DNA of 64,000 bases, taken from assembly GCF_014692505.1 (NCBI RefSeq), contig NZ_JACNYK010000001.1:310001-374000 (forward strand), read 5' to 3'. The notes under the pieces are model-generated. The model did not search any database. It saw only the letters and a list, made by a program, of their open reading frames with translations, and was not told the origin of the DNA. This document shows, piece after piece, positions 16,487 through 26,937 of the stretch. The position numbers were made by a program, and so were the translations under genes. Source of the DNA: Sphingobacterium arenae (lineage in GTDB: Bacteria > Bacteroidota > Bacteroidia > Sphingobacteriales > Sphingobacteriaceae). The stretch's first letter is position 1. Each line of letters starts with the position of its first letter.

Positions 16487-19360
16487 ATGAGCAACATATT
16501 TTATCAAGAAAAATTTCAGGATCGCCACAACGGCCCAAGGGCGAAAGAGGCACAAGAGATGTTAAGCTATTTGGGGATGCAGTCCTTGGATGAACTTATC
16601 GAGCAAGCAGTTCCAGGCCCGATTAGGTTGAAAAAATCGCTTTCCCTACCAGCGGCATTGAGCGAAAAGGCATATTTAGCCAAAATTCAGCGGATTGCAG
16701 ATAAAAATAAGGTGTTCAAATCCTATATCGGACAAGGATATTCCGATGTGACGGTACCCGCGGTTATTCAACGCAATGTGCTGGAAAATCCGGGCTGGTA
16801 TACGCAATATACACCTTATCAAGCAGAGATTGCTCAGGGGCGCTTACAAGCCCTGTTAAATTTTCAAACAGCAATTGCTGATCTGACTGGTCTTGAAATT
16901 GCGAATGCTTCCTTGTTAGACGAAGCTACGGCGGCTGCTGAAGCCATGTTTATGCTATACAGTGCATGTAAGAATAAAACCGCAAATGTATTTCTAGTGA
17001 CGCCTAACATCTATCCGCAGACGTTGGACGTACTGCAAACGAGGGCGGTTCCGTTTGGCGTGGAGATACGGGTCGCTGATCTCGAGGAAAAAAACTTGAC
17101 CGATAACGTATTTGCGACGCTTATCCAATATCCAGCAGCGGATGGTACGATTTTGGATTATGCCGCTTTTACTGCAGCAGCTCACGATAAGAATATCACG
17201 GTATGTGCCATTGCCGACTTGATGTCCTTGGCGTTATTAACTCCTCCGGGAGAATGGGGTGCCGATGTTGTTGTTGGAAACTCACAGCGTTTTGGTGTAC
17301 CGATGGGATTCGGTGGACCACATGCCGCATTTTTTGCGACAAAAGAAGCGTACAAACGGAATATCCCAGGACGTATTATTGGCGTGACTTCTGATTCTAG
17401 CGGTAACTATGCGCTACGCATGGCATTGCAGACAAGGGAGCAGCATATCCGCCGTGATAAGGCTTCTTCAAATATCTGCACTGCGCAAGCCTTATTGGCG
17501 ATTATGGCATCTTTTTACGCGGTGTATCATGGTCCGCAAGGGATAAAAAATATCGCAACACGGATCAATGATTTAACCAAGCTATTGGATAAGGCCTTGC
17601 AGGAACTTGGTTACGAGCAAGTCAACGAAACCTATTTTGATACCTTACGTATCGCAGTTGGTAATCATGTTGGTGCTTTGAAAGCGGAAGCTCTCAACAA
17701 CGAACTGAATTTCTTTTACCATGAAGGAATAGTAGGTATTTCCCTTGATGAAACCACAACTTTTGAAGACGTGGAAACCATTGTAAAAGTTTTTGCTAAA
17801 ATTAAAGGAAAATCTCGGAATGACATTGATTTACGTAGTCTGGCCGATCAATTAACGTCGTCTATTCCAGTGGAAGTCTTACGTATCTCTCCGTTTCTTA
17901 CCCATTCTATTTTTAATAGTTATCATTCGGAGAGTGAAATGCTTCGGTATATCAAATCATTAGAATCCAAAGATCTATCGTTGTGCCATTCCATGATTCC
18001 ATTGGGTTCTTGTACCATGAAGCTCAACGCGACGACCGAGATGTTACCGTTGACATGGGCACATTTTGGAGGACTACACCCGTTTGCTCCTGCCGACCAG
18101 ACATCCGGCTATATGCAGCTTATCAACGAATTAAACGATTGGCTATCTGAAATCACCGGATTTGCAAAAATGTCTTTTCAACCAAATTCCGGTGCGCAAG
18201 GTGAATACGCTGGCCTAATGGTTATACGGGCTTATCATGAAAGTCGTGATGAAGGACATCGGAATGTGTGTTTGATCCCTGCTTCAGCGCATGGAACAAA
18301 TCCTGCTTCTGCATCGATGGCCGGGCTGAAGGTGGTCGTGGTTAAATGCGATGATCATGGTAATATCGATGTAATGGATCTTCGGGCAAAAGCAGAAGAG
18401 CACGCTACAAACTTAAATTCCTTGATGGTAACTTATCCTTCAACCCATGGGGTTTTCGAGGAATCCATCATCGAAATATGTGAAATTATTCACCAAAACG
18501 GCGGACAGGTATATATGGATGGTGCGAATATGAATGCACAGGTAGGGTTGACCAGCCCCGGTTTTATCGGAGCAGATGTATGCCACTTAAACTTGCATAA
18601 GACCTTCTGTATTCCGCATGGCGGCGGCGGACCAGGTATGGGCCCAATTGGCGTAGCCGCACACTTAGTGCCGTTTTTACCTAACCATGAAGTCGTAGAA
18701 ATATCCGGCGACCAAGGTATTTCTGCTGTATCAGCGGCCCCTTTTGGATCTGCATCTATCCTGACCATTTCGTATGCCTATATTGCGATGATGGGTGGCG
18801 ACGGATTAACCGATGCGACAAAGATTGCGATCTTAAATGCGAATTACATCAAAGCGCGCTTGGAAAACCATTACCCTGTACTATATGTCGGCGCGAATGG
18901 TCGTTGTGCACATGAAATGATATTGGATTGTCGTGCATTTAAGAACGTAGGCATTGAAGTAGGTGATATCGCCAAGCGTTTAATGGACTATGGTTTCCAT
19001 GCACCAACGGTTTCTTTTCCAGTAGCAGGGACACTGATGGTGGAGCCTACCGAATCGGAGTCCAAGGTAGAGTTGGATCGCTTTTGTGACGCGTTGATAG
19101 CCATCCGTTCTGAAATTGCTGCAATAGAAACTGGTGAGGTCGACCAAAAGGACAATGTGTTGAAACATGCACCGCATACGGCAGAGGTTGTTACTGCTGA
19201 TGAATGGGGTCGACCATATAGCCGCCAAACGGCAGCTTATCCACTTCCATACGTAAAAGCGAATAAATTTTGGCCATCAGTAGGCCGGGTAAACGATTCA
19301 CAAGGCGATAGAACATTGATTTGTTCATGTCCTTCTATCGAAGAATACGCCGAGGCATAG
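16487..19360 (+). CDS. gcvP: glycine dehydrogenase (decarboxylating), P protein
   Basis: A 957-residue full-length single-chain P protein. It decarboxylates glycine and passes the aminomethyl group to the lipoyl arm of the H protein. N-terminal half: DRHNGP start, [22 protein letters not shown]-terminal half: [27 protein letters not shown] and the PLP lysine K705 in [16 protein letters not shown]. The two halves correspond to the alpha and beta subunits seen separately in other bacteria. It is a single gene with its own promoter box and terminator. Confidence 0.97.
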   Translation: MSNIFYQEKFQDRHNGPRAKEAQEMLSYLGMQSLDELIEQAVPGPIRLKKSLSLPAALSEKAYLAKIQRIADKNKVFKSYIGQGYSDVTVPAVIQRNVLENPGWYTQYTPYQAEIAQGRLQALLNFQTAIADLTGLEIANASLLDEATAAAEAMFMLYSACKNKTANVFLVTPNIYPQTLDVLQTRAVPFGVEIRVADLEEKNLTDNVFATLIQYPAADGTILDYAAFTAAAHDKNITVCAIADLMSLALLTPPGEWGADVVVGNSQRFGVPMGFGGPHAAFFATKEAYKRNIPGRIIGVTSDSSGNYALRMALQTREQHIRRDKASSNICTAQALLAIMASFYAVYHGPQGIKNIATRINDLTKLLDKALQELGYEQVNETYFDTLRIAVGNHVGALKAEALNNELNFFYHEGIVGISLDETTTFEDVETIVKVFAKIKGKSRNDIDLRSLADQLTSSIPVEVLRISPFLTHSIFNSYHSESEMLRYIKSLESKDLSLCHSMIPLGSCTMKLNATTEMLPLTWAHFGGLHPFAPADQTSGYMQLINELNDWLSEITGFAKMSFQPNSGAQGEYAGLMVIRAYHESRDEGHRNVCLIPASAHGTNPASASMAGLKVVVVKCDDHGNIDVMDLRAKAEEHATNLNSLMVTYPSTHGVFEESIIEICEIIHQNGGQVYMDGANMNAQVGLTSPGFIGADVCHLNLHKTFCIPHGGGGPGMGPIGVAAHLVPFLPNHEVVEISGDQGISAVSAAPFGSASILTISYAYIAMMGGDGLTDATKIAILNANYIKARLENHYPVLYVGANGRCAHEMILDCRAFKNVGIEVGDIAKRLMDYGFHAPTVSFPVAGTLMVEPTESESKVELDRFCDALIAIRSEIAAIETGEVDQKDNVLKHAPHTAEVVTADEWGRPYSRQTAAYPLPYVKANKFWPSVGRVNDSQGDRTLICSCPSIEEYAEA

Positions 19361-19392
19361 AACGAACTGCTATACTAGGAAACTTACACGCC

Positions 19393-19426
19393 ACTCCTGC
19401 GATTTTATAATTGCAGGAGTTTTTTT
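19393..19426 (+). terminator. gcvP intrinsic terminator
   Basis: Stem ACTCCTGC (19393-19400) with GCAGGAGT (19413-19420), a 12-base loop and a run of six or more T after it. Confidence 0.88.
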
Positions 19427-19454
19427 ATTTTAGATAAAATTTAACTCATGTATT

Positions 19455-20204
19455 ATGCGTATTCCTAAAGTCCTGGCTTTTATTGGCTTGTTTGTTATAT
19501 ACGGTGGATTAACTTCTAAAGCACAAGGAATTCTTTTTGAGTTTGGGGAACGGAAGAATTTCAGTACCATGATAAACGACGTGTCGGAAGCCGAGACGTT
19601 AAAATGGATTGACGTGAATACCACCGATACGACTTGGTATCGCGATGGGGATATGCTCGTGTGCAAAGGATTACCAATTGGTGTGGTGCGCTCGGAAAAG
19701 ATGTATCAAAATTTTATTATGCATGTAGAGTGGCGTCACATGGAGAAAGGAGGAAACTCAGGAATCTTTGTGTGGTGTGATGCACAACCGGAGAAACACA
19801 ATAGGCTACCGAGTGGGGTAGAGGTGCAGATGTTGGAGCTGGATTGGGTAAATCAACATAAGCGTAATGGAGAAACGCCACCTGTTGCTTACGTACACGG
19901 TGAACTTTTTGGGGCAGGAAAAGTGACTACGGTGCCGGATAACCCCAGAGGGGTGCGGAGCAAATCGATGGAGAACAGGTGTTTGGGTGTTGGTGAATGG
20001 AACAAATATACGGTAGTTTGTGTTGACGGAACGATTAAACTTGCTGTTAACGGAAAATTTGTAAACGGTATACGCGAATCTTCTAAAAGAAAGGGATATT
20101 TATGCCTCGAATCGGAAGGAGCTCAAATAGCGTTTAGGAATCTACAGGTTATCGAATTGGACAATGGATACATCCTACCAGAGCACATCGTAGAGGAGCT
20201 TTAG
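19455..20204 (+). CDS. DUF1080 (3-keto-disaccharide hydrolase-like) exported protein
   Basis: A 249-residue secreted or periplasmic protein: signal peptide at residues 1-23 (ending in SKAQ), then one DUF1080 jelly-roll domain. The typical stretches are [35 protein letters not shown] and the [22 protein letters not shown] end. The family is linked to 3-keto-glycoside hydrolysis and carbohydrate binding. Its partners (glucose-methanol-choline oxidoreductases, sugar isomerases) are not adjacent here. It lies 74 bases before an amidase gene with no terminator between. Confidence 0.85.
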   Translation: MRIPKVLAFIGLFVIYGGLTSKAQGILFEFGERKNFSTMINDVSEAETLKWIDVNTTDTTWYRDGDMLVCKGLPIGVVRSEKMYQNFIMHVEWRHMEKGGNSGIFVWCDAQPEKHNRLPSGVEVQMLELDWVNQHKRNGETPPVAYVHGELFGAGKVTTVPDNPRGVRSKSMENRCLGVGEWNKYTVVCVDGTIKLAVNGKFVNGIRESSKRKGYLCLESEGAQIAFRNLQVIELDNGYILPEHIVEEL

Positions 20205-20278
20205 GAATTGGAGCATTTATTGCTTTGTAGTGATGTAGAATGTAGGAGGCTCTGTTCACTAAAATATATTGATAAATA

Positions 20279-21100
20279 ATGAAAAACATCTATATCTTGC
20301 TATTTGGCGGCGCCATTTTGCTGTCGTCCTGCGGCGGTGGAAAATATGCGGTAACAGAAAAAATTTATAAGGAGAAAGCAAAGGAATTTGCGGAATTATA
20401 CCAAGAAGCGCCCGTTACAGGCCAGCTAGAAAAAGCGGCTGTTTCGGAAAAAGAATGGATAGCTTCGGTTAATTTTGGTGTTCGAAAACCGAATTACGTT
20501 GTTCTTCACCATACCGCGCAAAATTCTATTGAACAGACCGTCCGAACTTTTCATAACCAGAAAGTAGGGGTCAGTTCACATTATGTGATCGGGCGTGATG
20601 GGAAGGTGATACAGATGGTGAATGATTTGTATAGAGGACATCACGCGGGCGTAAGCAGGTGGGGAAACGATACGGATCTCAACTCCTCCTCCATTGGTAT
20701 TGAATTGGACAATAACGGAACAACCGACCCTTGGCCGGATATTCAAATTAATGCATTGATTGGTTTACTACGCTATCTGAAAGAAACCTACAAAATTCCA
20801 CAAGCCAATTTTATCGGACATATGGATGTTTCGCCTGGACGGAAGATCGACCCCTCCCGTTTTCCTTGGAAAACGTTGGCGGATCAAGGTTTTGGATATT
20901 GGTATGATGATCATCTGGAAACGCCACCGGAAAGCTTTGATCCTAAATTGGCATTACGGATTATAGGATATAATGTAAATAATCTGGACGCAGCTATCAA
21001 AGCATTTAAAACCCATTATATCCAAAAGGACACCACTACGGCTGTTCTAAATGCCGAAGAATTGAAAATTCTGTATGCTATCTTTAAAAAATATCTGTAG
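20279..21100 (+). CDS. N-acetylmuramoyl-L-alanine amidase, lipoprotein
   Basis: A 273-residue lipoprotein with lipobox LLSSC (Cys at 18) followed by GGG, a lipoprotein export-like context. The Amidase_2/PGRP domain spans about 72-205, with zinc-site motifs VLHHTAQNS and HMDVSPGRKIDPSRFPW, and the SSIGIELDNNG core. It would cleave the bond between MurNAc and the stem peptide. The last 60 residues (RIIGYNVNNLDAAIKAF-type) resemble a C-terminal peptidoglycan-binding-like helical domain. Likely role is cell-wall recycling. Confidence 0.92.
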   Translation: MKNIYILLFGGAILLSSCGGGKYAVTEKIYKEKAKEFAELYQEAPVTGQLEKAAVSEKEWIASVNFGVRKPNYVVLHHTAQNSIEQTVRTFHNQKVGVSSHYVIGRDGKVIQMVNDLYRGHHAGVSRWGNDTDLNSSSIGIELDNNGTTDPWPDIQINALIGLLRYLKETYKIPQANFIGHMDVSPGRKIDPSRFPWKTLADQGFGYWYDDHLETPPESFDPKLALRIIGYNVNNLDAAIKAFKTHYIQKDTTTAVLNAEELKILYAIFKKYL

Positions 21101-21110
21101 CGCTTCTTTG

Positions 21111-22424
21111 TTATACTGTTTTTACAAATTTTTCGTCGTAGTTTTCAATGTCAACGATATAATTGTTCTGTACCAGAAAGTCGAAAAGAGGCTTGGCCTC
21201 GTCGGCTACAGGCATGTTCTGCGAGGTAATAATCTGATTTGTTTTCTTATCTAGATAAGGATAAGCGTATAATTTTACATCTTTGCTGAACATTCCCGAA
21301 ATATAAGAAAGCAACTCGTTGGTATACAATTCTTTATTGTAGTTGTGTGTGTTGAAAATATTCTTCAAGTTGGCGGTATTGGTCGCGATACCGACATGTT
21401 TGGGGTTGAAGGTCTGTATAAACTCTGCTAAGTGATTGTTGCGTCGGAAATTGGAAACCATGATGTTGTTTCCGGTTGAGCATAAATATTCCGCTCTTTC
21501 TGCGAAATAAGTAAGGTCTTCATTTGTGATCCGGTTTTCCTCATCCAGAACATTCCCCATCAGTACTTCAATTAAAACCACGGTATCCTCCGCGGTTGCT
21601 CCGGTATTTTTTTTGAACTGCTCTACGGCCAAGTTGAAAAGATCGAAGTTTGGGTTAGATTTCTGCCGGTACTTGGTACGTAGAATAATGATATTCTTTT
21701 TATATAGGTAATCCTTAATTTGTGCCGCATGGGCATCAGGTTTGAAAATAGCCGCTTGTGCAAACCCCTTGGCAATGAGATAAAGATTGAGTAATCTTTC
21801 GTTGGCTTGTTCAAACACAGGACCTGAAACTTTGACAAGATCGATTTCTACAGAACCGATAGATAGATTGTCGACCAAGGACTCAATCATGGTCTGTGGA
21901 TCGTCGGCATAATAATATGCGGCAAAGATAAGATTGACGCCTAAAATACCCAGCACCTTACTTTGTAGGCGAGCGTCACTATCCAACAAACGGACGTGGA
22001 TAACGATATCGTTAACTGGCCCATCTATTTCGTGCTGAAAGCGTATGCCGATCCAGCCATGCGGATCATTCGTTTTGGTGAAATTAAGTGTCGTAACGGT
22101 ATTGGCAAAAGCAAAGAATTTTTTCGAGCTGTATTTTTCACTTTGTAAACGCTCCGTCAATAGATTAAATTCATGGGTGAGCATCTTCTTAACACGTGTA
22201 CGACTCACGTAACGTCCCGATTCCTCTACGCCGTAAATGGCATCACTAAATGCCATGTCGTATGCGGACATTGTTTTTGCAATCGTTCCCGAAGCCGCTC
22301 CGGCACCAAAAAAATTACGAGCAACTTCTTGCCCTGCGCCGATTTCAGCAAAAGTGCCATAAATATCGGAATTGAGGTTAATTTTTAGCGCTTTCCGCTT
22401 CGTTTCAAAGATCTCTCTTGCCAT
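21111..22424 (-). CDS. conserved protein of unknown function
   Basis: A 437-residue soluble protein that starts at ATG 22424 (MAREIFETKRKALKINLNSDIYG); a TTG fifteen bases upstream is unlikely. There is no signal peptide or membrane helix. It has an IGAGQEVARNFFGAGAASGTIAK block (broken by position, residues 20-42) with a glycine-rich look. I know closely similar proteins are frequent in Bacteroidota, sometimes annotated as nicotinate mononucleotide adenylyltransferase, but I see no HxGH nucleotidyltransferase motif and would not use that name. It converges on the amidase gene with ten bases between. Confidence 0.8.
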   Translation of the reverse strand: MAREIFETKRKALKINLNSDIYGTFAEIGAGQEVARNFFGAGAASGTIAKTMSAYDMAFSDAIYGVEESGRYVSRTRVKKMLTHEFNLLTERLQSEKYSSKKFFAFANTVTTLNFTKTNDPHGWIGIRFQHEIDGPVNDIVIHVRLLDSDARLQSKVLGILGVNLIFAAYYYADDPQTMIESLVDNLSIGSVEIDLVKVSGPVFEQANERLLNLYLIAKGFAQAAIFKPDAHAAQIKDYLYKKNIIILRTKYRQKSNPNFDLFNLAVEQFKKNTGATAEDTVVLIEVLMGNVLDEENRITNEDLTYFAERAEYLCSTGNNIMVSNFRRNNHLAEFIQTFNPKHVGIATNTANLKNIFNTHNYNKELYTNELLSYISGMFSKDVKLYAYPYLDKKTNQIITSQNMPVADEAKPLFDFLVQNNYIVDIENYDEKFVKTV

Positions 22425-22494
22425 AAAGCAAAGATACAAAATCTTGTTTGTTATTCGGTCTGGAAGGTTGTCCTAGAAATAAAATTGGGTTTTG

Positions 22495-23040
22495 CTAAAG
22501 CATATCCAATTTTTGAAAAGAATAAAACAAGGCAGAAGCGTGCAGGGCTTGACCTATTTTATTGTCAAAAAGAAACTGTTTAGCCTCTTCTATTTCCATA
22601 ATCACAACTTCAATATCTTCCGAACTGTCCAGCTGTTGCTCTTGGATTTTCGTTCCCCCCCGGAGCGCATACGTGTATGTTAAATTTCCGCTCGTTGCCG
22701 GATTAGCATATAGCTTGCAGATGTATTCAATAGATGTAAAGGTATAACCCGTTTCTTCCAAAAGCTCCCGCCGGGCGGCTTCTATTGGCTCTTCTCCATC
22801 TTCGACAACCCCGGCTGGAAGTTCTACCATAATTTCGTTCGCTCCGTGCCGGTACTGACGGACAAATAACAACTGGCCGTCTTCGGTAAAGGCAACCATA
22901 TTGACCCAAATAGGGTACTCTAACACATAATACTCGTCTTTAATATTCCCATTGGGCAGTTGTAGCTTATCAACACGTAACGTCGCCCAAGGACGTCGGA
23001 TGATATATTTAGAATCTAATAAAGTCCATTTCTCCATCAT
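22495..23040 (-). CDS. Nudix hydrolase, ADP-ribose pyrophosphatase-like
   Basis: A 181-residue Nudix protein. The Nudix box is complete: G, five residues, E, seven residues, then REL-L-EETGY. An upstream FVRQYRHGANEIMVELPAG block is typical of ADP-sugar pyrophosphatases. The ATG at 23040 overlaps the TGA of the phosphohexomutase gene by one base, so the two are translationally coupled; the link suggests sugar-nucleotide housekeeping. A TTG three bases further upstream and an ATG three bases downstream are also possible starts. Confidence 0.88.
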   Translation of the reverse strand: MMEKWTLLDSKYIIRRPWATLRVDKLQLPNGNIKDEYYVLEYPIWVNMVAFTEDGQLLFVRQYRHGANEIMVELPAGVVEDGEEPIEAARRELLEETGYTFTSIEYICKLYANPATSGNLTYTYALRGGTKIQEQQLDSSEDIEVVIMEIEEAKQFLFDNKIGQALHASALFYSFQKLDML

Positions 23041-24776
23041 CAATCTTTTATGATGTCGACCATAATACGCTTTACTTTATCCTCTAGTTTTGCGAGTACC
23101 TGTTCGTAAGCGTCTCTAGACACTAGATTCTCTTTGACAGAGCAGTAAAATTTAATTTTAGGCTCGGTACCCGATGGTCTTGCAGAGATGACATCGCCGT
23201 CCACGGTGATGAATTGAAGTACATCTGATTTCGGTAAATCTATTGCTATTTTTGCGCCATCGGCCAGTATATGTGCGGTACTTGTGGAATAGTCACGGAT
23301 TTCTTTAACCTTTATACCACCTAATGATTGTGGCGGATTGGCGCGTAGATCTGCCATCATTTGCTTGATTTCATCAGCACCTGTTTTTCCTTTTTTGGTC
23401 AGTGATATCAGTTTTTCTTGATAGAAACCATAGTTCTCATAAAGCTCCAACAACACGTCGAATACTGTTTTGCTTTGTGTTTTGAAGTACGCGGCCATCT
23501 CCGCGATAAAAGCACAGGCATTTACGGCGTCTTTGTCCCGAACTAAATCGCCAACGAGGAAACCGTAACTTTCTTCACCACCAACCAAATAGTTTTCTTT
23601 TCCCTCCAGTTTCGTCATCACCTCGCCAATGAATTTAAAACCGGTCAGCGTTTCATAGTGATTCACACCGAAGCTATTGCCGATGTCGGTCATGAGGTTG
23701 GATGTGACGATGGTTTTCACGATAAAATCGTTATCCTGCAGATCGCCTTTTTCTTTTTTAGACGATAGCACATAATAAATGAGTAAGCTGCCAATCTGAT
23801 TTCCATTTAATAACTGCATCTCACCTTTATGGTTCTTTACCGCTAAACCAACGCGGTCCGCGTCGGGATCGGTTGCCATGACAATGTCTGCATCCAGGGC
23901 TTGTCCCTTTTGTTTCGCCATCGTCATTGCCTCTTCCTCTTCAGGGTTGGGGTAAACGACCGTTGGGAAATTTCCGTCCGATTTGATTTGCTCTTCGACA
24001 ACTTGTACATTCTTGAAACCCCATGCAGAAAGCATCTTGGGGACGATGATGCCGGTTCCATGAATAGGAGAAAAGACTATTTTTAGGTCTTTTTGAGCGG
24101 ATACGGCTTCTGGATGTATACTTAGTTTTATGTTCTCGTTAATGTAGATTTTATCAAAATCTTCATCCACGAGGGTAATATGATTGTTGTCGCGTTCAAA
24201 CTTAATATCATTTACGGATTGTATGGCGTTGACCTCATTGATTACGTTTTTATCATGAGGAGCCACCAGTTGTCCACCATCATTCCAGTATGCCTTGTAT
24301 CCGTTGTACTCCTTTGGATTGTGTGAGGCCGTCAACATAACCCCACCCTGACAATTGAAATGTCGAACGGCAAAAGAAAGCATAGGGGTAGGACGGAGCT
24401 CTTTAAATAGATATACGTGGATACCATTTGCGGAGAACACATCGGCAACAAGATGACCCAATTCTTGCGAATTATTTCGACAATCATAACTTACCGCCAC
24501 GCTGATTGTTTGATTTGGAAATTGTTTCTTCAGATAATTGGAGAGACCTTGTGTCGCTTTTCCGATAGTATATTTGTTAACTCGGTTTGACCCCACCCCC
24601 ATAATGCCACGTAAGCCTCCTGTCCCGAATTCCAACTCCTTATAAAAAGCATCTAAAAGCTCTGTTTCTTGTTTGTTGTCAACAAGTTTCTGTACCTGTT
24701 CAATCGTATCGACGTCGTATTCTGTACTGAGCCATTGTTGAATACGGTTTGTTGTTTCGGAGTCTATATTATTCAT
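23040..24776 (-). CDS. phosphoglucomutase / phosphomannomutase
   Basis: A 578-residue phosphohexomutase of the PgcA/PGM2 type. The N-terminal GTGGLRGIMGVGSNRVN, the phosphoserine loop TASHNPKEYNGYKAYW (Ser near 155), the metal loop DPDADRVG and the sugar-binding GGEESYGF are all present, and the phosphate-binding RPSGTEPKIKFY is near the end. It interconverts hexose 1- and 6-phosphates. Length and motif set match the family, so it is complete. A Nudix gene is coupled downstream. Confidence 0.94.
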   Translation of the reverse strand: MNNIDSETTNRIQQWLSTEYDVDTIEQVQKLVDNKQETELLDAFYKELEFGTGGLRGIMGVGSNRVNKYTIGKATQGLSNYLKKQFPNQTISVAVSYDCRNNSQELGHLVADVFSANGIHVYLFKELRPTPMLSFAVRHFNCQGGVMLTASHNPKEYNGYKAYWNDGGQLVAPHDKNVINEVNAIQSVNDIKFERDNNHITLVDEDFDKIYINENIKLSIHPEAVSAQKDLKIVFSPIHGTGIIVPKMLSAWGFKNVQVVEEQIKSDGNFPTVVYPNPEEEEAMTMAKQKGQALDADIVMATDPDADRVGLAVKNHKGEMQLLNGNQIGSLLIYYVLSSKKEKGDLQDNDFIVKTIVTSNLMTDIGNSFGVNHYETLTGFKFIGEVMTKLEGKENYLVGGEESYGFLVGDLVRDKDAVNACAFIAEMAAYFKTQSKTVFDVLLELYENYGFYQEKLISLTKKGKTGADEIKQMMADLRANPPQSLGGIKVKEIRDYSTSTAHILADGAKIAIDLPKSDVLQFITVDGDVISARPSGTEPKIKFYCSVKENLVSRDAYEQVLAKLEDKVKRIMVDIIKD

Positions 24777-24822
24777 TTTGTAAAATTATTCAAAACTTAA
24801 GATTTTTGTGTAAAAAAATTAT

Positions 24823-25452
24823 TTAGGCATCACATCCCGCATACGCTCGGTCGAGCACAACGACATACCATTGATTCATATATTTCTTAACGTGAAAAAT
24901 TAGATGCTCGTCTTTGGTTAAGATGATGCGGAACGTATCGCTTTCTAGTTGTTTGATTACGGCTAAGTCGGTATCACGCACACCGTTAAATTCTTGATCA
25001 AAAGTTGCGATTGTGGTTAGTTGGTGCGCCTGGGAAGTCGTATCGCAGAAAAAGCCCAACTTATCCCATTTTTCTTCTCCACAATCAAAAGCAGGAAGTT
25101 TTTCAAACGTTAGGACATAGTCATTTTCAAAGGTTGTATAGGGAAAATATTCAGGAACTGGTCTATTGAAATCGATACTGTCTACTTTCTGATAGGTATC
25201 AGCGACCCCTGGCCGGTAAATAATGTATAAACCTAGATCGGGGTGGATGAGCGCATTTGCTTTTTCCTGATCCTGCGTTAGATAGGCTCTTGCAAAACGG
25301 GTGATGACCTCGCTGATTCCACGCGTATCTTCTGGGAAAATCACTGTTGTCGACTTTATCGTGTCTTTGGTGTCTTCGTTTTTGTTATTTGAAGAGGTAC
25401 AGGATGCCATTAAAACGACATAGCAGCATATAAAAATTAAACTATTTCTCAT
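24823..25452 (-). CDS. lipoprotein of unknown function
   Basis: A 209-residue protein with a lipobox LMASC (Cys at 18) and an Asn/Ser-rich linker, so it should be lipid-anchored at the envelope. The rest has a weak NTF2-like look (a region such as VITRFARAYLTQDQEKANALIHPDLG and a final MNQWYVVVLD), as in nuclear transport factor 2-like nutrient or signal proteins. That fold assignment is only a guess. It lies 47 bases before its next gene downstream, the phosphohexomutase. Confidence 0.7.
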   Translation of the reverse strand: MRNSLIFICCYVVLMASCTSSNNKNEDTKDTIKSTTVIFPEDTRGISEVITRFARAYLTQDQEKANALIHPDLGLYIIYRPGVADTYQKVDSIDFNRPVPEYFPYTTFENDYVLTFEKLPAFDCGEEKWDKLGFFCDTTSQAHQLTTIATFDQEFNGVRDTDLAVIKQLESDTFRIILTKDEHLIFHVKKYMNQWYVVVLDRAYAGCDA

Positions 25453-25499
25453 CGTTATATTTTATTCAAATGTGTAACCCACCCGTTAGTAGCGTGTTT

Positions 25500-26267
25500 T
25501 TACTTCTTTTTAGTAAGATTCTCAATAATCGTTTTCAATATTTGTCTAGTAGACGGATTCCTCCATTGTGCCAACATCTGTTGCACCGCATCTGTTTTAC
25601 TTTCTCTGATGTCCTGTAGCAAACGTTGACGCATATTCAATTTTGTCGTTCCCCAAGCTTGCCGTTCAAATTGTGTCCATGATTTTGCTTTTCGCGTAGC
25701 AGCGGTTTGGATACGGTCTGCGGAGACAACTTCATCAATAAGACCGCTTTGTAGCCCCTCGGCAGGCGAAAAGAGTTTTCCATCAAGAAGATATCGATAG
25801 GCTTGGGCTTGGCCTAACCATAGACCGTAGAGATCAAAGATACTGGGCGGCACGATGAGACCGATGGGCACTTCATTTAACCCGATAACAAATGCACCTT
25901 CTGCCATGATACGATAATCGCAGCAAATGGCCAAAACGCAACCACCCGCAGGGGCATGTCCTGTAATGGAGGCAATGGTTGGTTTAGGAAAAGAAGCAAG
26001 CGTATATATTAAATCGATGAATGTTTCCCACAAATTTTCTATCTGTTCGTCATTGTATTCATATAACGTAATGAGATCAAGGCCCGCAGAGAAGAATCCT
26101 TCTTTACCGTGAAGAACAATGGCTTCCACTGCCGGGTCGTCCTGAGCGCGCCTTAATTCTCCTATTAATTCTTGCATCATTTCTAAGTGCATCGCATTGG
26201 ATTTCCCCCGGTCAAGCCCCACGTATGTGATATGTTCGTTTGTCTGTGCTTTGATAAATTCGCCCAT
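25500..26267 (-). CDS. enoyl-CoA hydratase/isomerase family protein
   Basis: A 255-residue crotonase-fold protein. The oxyanion-hole segments are visible: HGKEGFFSAGLDL near 53-65 and ITGHAPAGGCVLAICCDYR near 102-120. The position of the catalytic Glu in hydratases is taken by ...GLNEVPIGLIVPP, with a Glu at the second site. This may be a hydratase or a delta3-isomerase. The short ALREADY-known fatty-acid or amino-acid degradation partners are not next to it. A 48-base gap follows to the lipoprotein gene. Confidence 0.85.
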   Translation of the reverse strand: MGEFIKAQTNEHITYVGLDRGKSNAMHLEMMQELIGELRRAQDDPAVEAIVLHGKEGFFSAGLDLITLYEYNDEQIENLWETFIDLIYTLASFPKPTIASITGHAPAGGCVLAICCDYRIMAEGAFVIGLNEVPIGLIVPPSIFDLYGLWLGQAQAYRYLLDGKLFSPAEGLQSGLIDEVVSADRIQTAATRKAKSWTQFERQAWGTTKLNMRQRLLQDIRESKTDAVQQMLAQWRNPSTRQILKTIIENLTKKK

Positions 26268-26356
26268 AACATTCTTTTATGCTATTTTATGGAAAATTAC
26301 GTAAAAAACCATCAATATTATAAATAACCAAGTCAAACTTTTTAAAATAGCACATT

Positions 26357-26881
26357 ATGGCAGAATTAACAAACGATCAAAAAGGGGGAGGTCCGAAAGA
26401 ACGCAGGCGTATTCGAAACAGACCCATGCCTAAAGTAGATTTGACAGCAATGGTTGATTTAGCGTTCCTCTTGATTACCTTTTTTATGCTCACTACCTCG
26501 CTGAATACACCCAATGAACTGGATATCGCTATGCCGGATAAAGGCCCTATAACGGAGCCGATTTTGTTGAGCGAAGATCGCGTGTTGAACCTCCTGTTAG
26601 GCGAAAATAATGAGTTAACGTATTACCGGGGTACGGCCGACTCGCCGAAGTCTAGTCCACAAAAAGTGGCATATGGAAAATTGGGTTTAGGAGAGTTGCT
26701 GGCGAAGACGACTGTTGACGTGAAACAAGCGACAAACGGACAAGATATTATTGTCCTGATTAAGCCTAGCGAAGGATCCATAGCACGAAATCTTGTGGAT
26801 GCAGTAGATGCGGTACAGCGCGCAGCGATTGGACGCTATATGATCACGAAGATTAACGAGGTGGAGAAACGGATGATGTGA
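26357..26881 (+). CDS. exbD: biopolymer transport protein ExbD
   Basis: A 174-residue ExbD/TolR subunit of a proton-driven motor that powers TonB. It has a basic cytoplasmic N-terminus, one helix with the ion-carrying Asp in VDLTAMVDLAFLLITFFML (residues 28-47 region), and a periplasmic domain ending in ITKINEVEKRMM. The partner exbB and tonB are not adjacent, so this is an orphan copy; several such copies per genome are normal in this group. Confidence 0.93.
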   Translation: MAELTNDQKGGGPKERRRIRNRPMPKVDLTAMVDLAFLLITFFMLTTSLNTPNELDIAMPDKGPITEPILLSEDRVLNLLLGENNELTYYRGTADSPKSSPQKVAYGKLGLGELLAKTTVDVKQATNGQDIIVLIKPSEGSIARNLVDAVDAVQRAAIGRYMITKINEVEKRMM

Positions 26882-26937
26882 CAATAGCGATCTGCAATAA
26901 GAACACATATTTATTACAGATCGTTATCGTGTTATTT

